Shown: one piece after another, positions 61,948 to 62,759 of the stretch | Numbering within the stretch: position 1 is the first letter of the stretch | Layout: each line of letters opens with the position of its first letter | NCBI GenBank assembly: GCA_016789145.1 | Contig: JAEUQI010000005.1 | Location: forward strand, 1 to 62,759 | DNA from: Blastocatellia bacterium | Lineage (GTDB): Bacteria; Acidobacteriota; Blastocatellia; Pyrinomonadales; Pyrinomonadaceae | Length of the DNA: 62,759 bases | Direction of reading: 5' to 3' | The notes under the pieces: generated by a model | What the model was told of the DNA's origin: nothing | Seen by the model: only the letters and a program-made list of their open reading frames with translations | Databases searched by the model: none | Position numbers and translations under genes: made by a program

Positions 61948-62664
61948 GTGCAAGAAAGATTAAACAAACTCATCGCCCAAGCGGGCATTGCTTCGCGGCG
62001 TGCCGCTGAGCAGCTGATCCTTGATGGCCAGGTGACGGTCAATGGCAAGAAGATCACGGAACTCGGCACTAAAGCTGATGCCGAGAACGACCACATCAAA
62101 GTTCGCGGAAAGCTTATCAACACGAAGCTTGCGACGCGTTCAGATTTTTACATTCTGGTCAACAAGCCAAAAGGCTATCTCTCATCAGCCGCCGACCCCG
62201 AAGGCCGCGAGCTCGTCGTCGATCTCGTCAAAGGACGCGGCAAACTGCATCCGGTTGGCCGTCTCGACTACAACAGCGAGGGCCTGATCATTTTGACTAA
62301 TGATGGCAAATTTACGAATTTCGTCGCCTCGTCAAAGAAGATCGCCAAGGTTTATGAGGTGAAAGTTAAGGGCCTGCCGAACACCAACGCCATCAACAAA
62401 CTCCGTCGCGGCGTCCTACTCGAAGACGGTTTCAAGACCGCTCCTGCCGAGATCAAAGAGCTAAAACATACCGAAAACAACGGCTGGTACGAGGTCACGC
62501 TCTACGAAGGCCACAACCAACAGATCCGCAAAATGTTCGACGCCATCGGCCACAGCGTCGTAAAGCTTCGCCGCACCAAGATCGGCGAGATCGCCGATCC
62601 ACATCTAAAACCCGGACAGAGCCGTGATTTGACTGCTGACGAAGTGAAGAAGTTGTTGGGATAG
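61948..62664 (+). CDS. rRNA pseudouridine synthase, RluB/RsuA family
   Basis: Protein of 238 aa from a GTG start. An N-terminal S4 RNA-binding domain (ERLNKLIAQAGIASRRAAEQLILDGQVTVNGK) and catalytic GRLDYNSEGLIILTNDG with the essential Asp. LYEGHNQQIRKMFDAIGHSVVKLRR is the RsuA-type C-terminal motif. Makes pseudouridine in rRNA; RluB (23S) is likelier than RsuA, given its neighbourhood after scpAB. It probably ends the scpAB operon. Confidence 0.92.
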   Translation: MQERLNKLIAQAGIASRRAAEQLILDGQVTVNGKKITELGTKADAENDHIKVRGKLINTKLATRSDFYILVNKPKGYLSSAADPEGRELVVDLVKGRGKLHPVGRLDYNSEGLIILTNDGKFTNFVASSKKIAKVYEVKVKGLPNTNAINKLRRGVLLEDGFKTAPAEIKELKHTENNGWYEVTLYEGHNQQIRKMFDAIGHSVVKLRRTKIGEIADPHLKPGQSRDLTADEVKKLLG

Positions 62665-62759
62665 AACTCGCTATTAAGGACTCTATAAAGTTCGACGAAT
62701 ACTGCAGATCTTTTCGTATTTCTCGCATAACTCGGATTTCTCGCGGAAAAGGGTTCGAT

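Overview
This window most likely comes from a member of the Acidobacteriota, probably class Blastocatellia (Pyrinomonadaceae-like). That assignment is an inference from gene content, not from a marker gene. The supporting content is a DUF5916/CBM9 outer-membrane protein, a very large Oar-like TonB receptor with an N-terminal carboxypeptidase-regulatory domain, DUF4097 and DUF4920 proteins, tandem secreted amidohydrolases, many Sec-exported proteins with short AQ-type cleavage sites, and moderate GC. The contig is gene dense and looks chromosomal. There is one tRNA (Ala, CGC), no rRNA, no CRISPR array, and no recognisable transposase or prophage.

Layout. 1-5.0 kb (minus strand): a truncated secreted protein, a DUF5916 outer-membrane protein and a DUF4097 adhesin-like protein. 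5.2-11.6 kb (plus): a compact cluster of a PHP-domain hydrolase, two GT4 glycosyltransferases alternating with two paralogous membrane proteins, and an ABC permease. 11.6-24.7 kb: EamA transporter, lysS (unusually long), mscS, mfd, a zinc-ribbon/HEXXH membrane protein, a SurA-type PPIase, then a minus-strand run of DUF4920, dusB, a LolA-like protein and a coiled-coil secreted protein. 24.7-35 kb: two tandem amidohydrolases, a membrane-protein pair, an ECF sigma factor with a membrane-anchored PDZ partner, a LolA-like protein, trmL, a double-BON protein and typA. 35-45.7 kb: Oar-like receptor, HAD acid phosphatase, an S9 peptidase with an embedded LemA-like domain, polA and a PPOX flavoprotein. 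45.9-53.4 kb: ftsB-like gene, phosphohexomutase, a COG1964/Tes-like radical SAM enzyme with a structured leader, a four-helix-bundle protein, a ribbon-helix-helix (RHH) regulator and an M14 peptidase. 53.5-62.7 kb: tRNA-Ala, EEP hydrolase plus ATP-grasp ligase, M50 protease, trpS, an ArsC-like protein, DUF3060, DUF2237, scpA-scpB and an rluB-type pseudouridine synthase.

The points most worth following up are these. (1) Arrays of the heptamer TGTCCAC at 10-11 bp pitch occur in three intergenic regions. Two of these regions are homologous modules that also share a 19-bp dyad and a gap-free 76-nt 3' block. The third lies directly upstream of the RHH gene. (2) A LemA-like helical domain is inserted in the propeller of an S9 peptidase. 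(3) A Tes-like radical SAM gene, a candidate for membrane-spanning lipid synthesis, sits behind a 24-bp operator-like palindrome and two leader hairpins. (4) The alternating glycosyltransferase / orphan membrane protein cluster may be a surface-glycan or glycolipid system. (5) Dispersed inverted repeats repeatedly supply the stop codon of the neighbouring gene.

All assignments come from reading the sequence and translated frames by eye. No database search was run, so family names rest on visible motifs.
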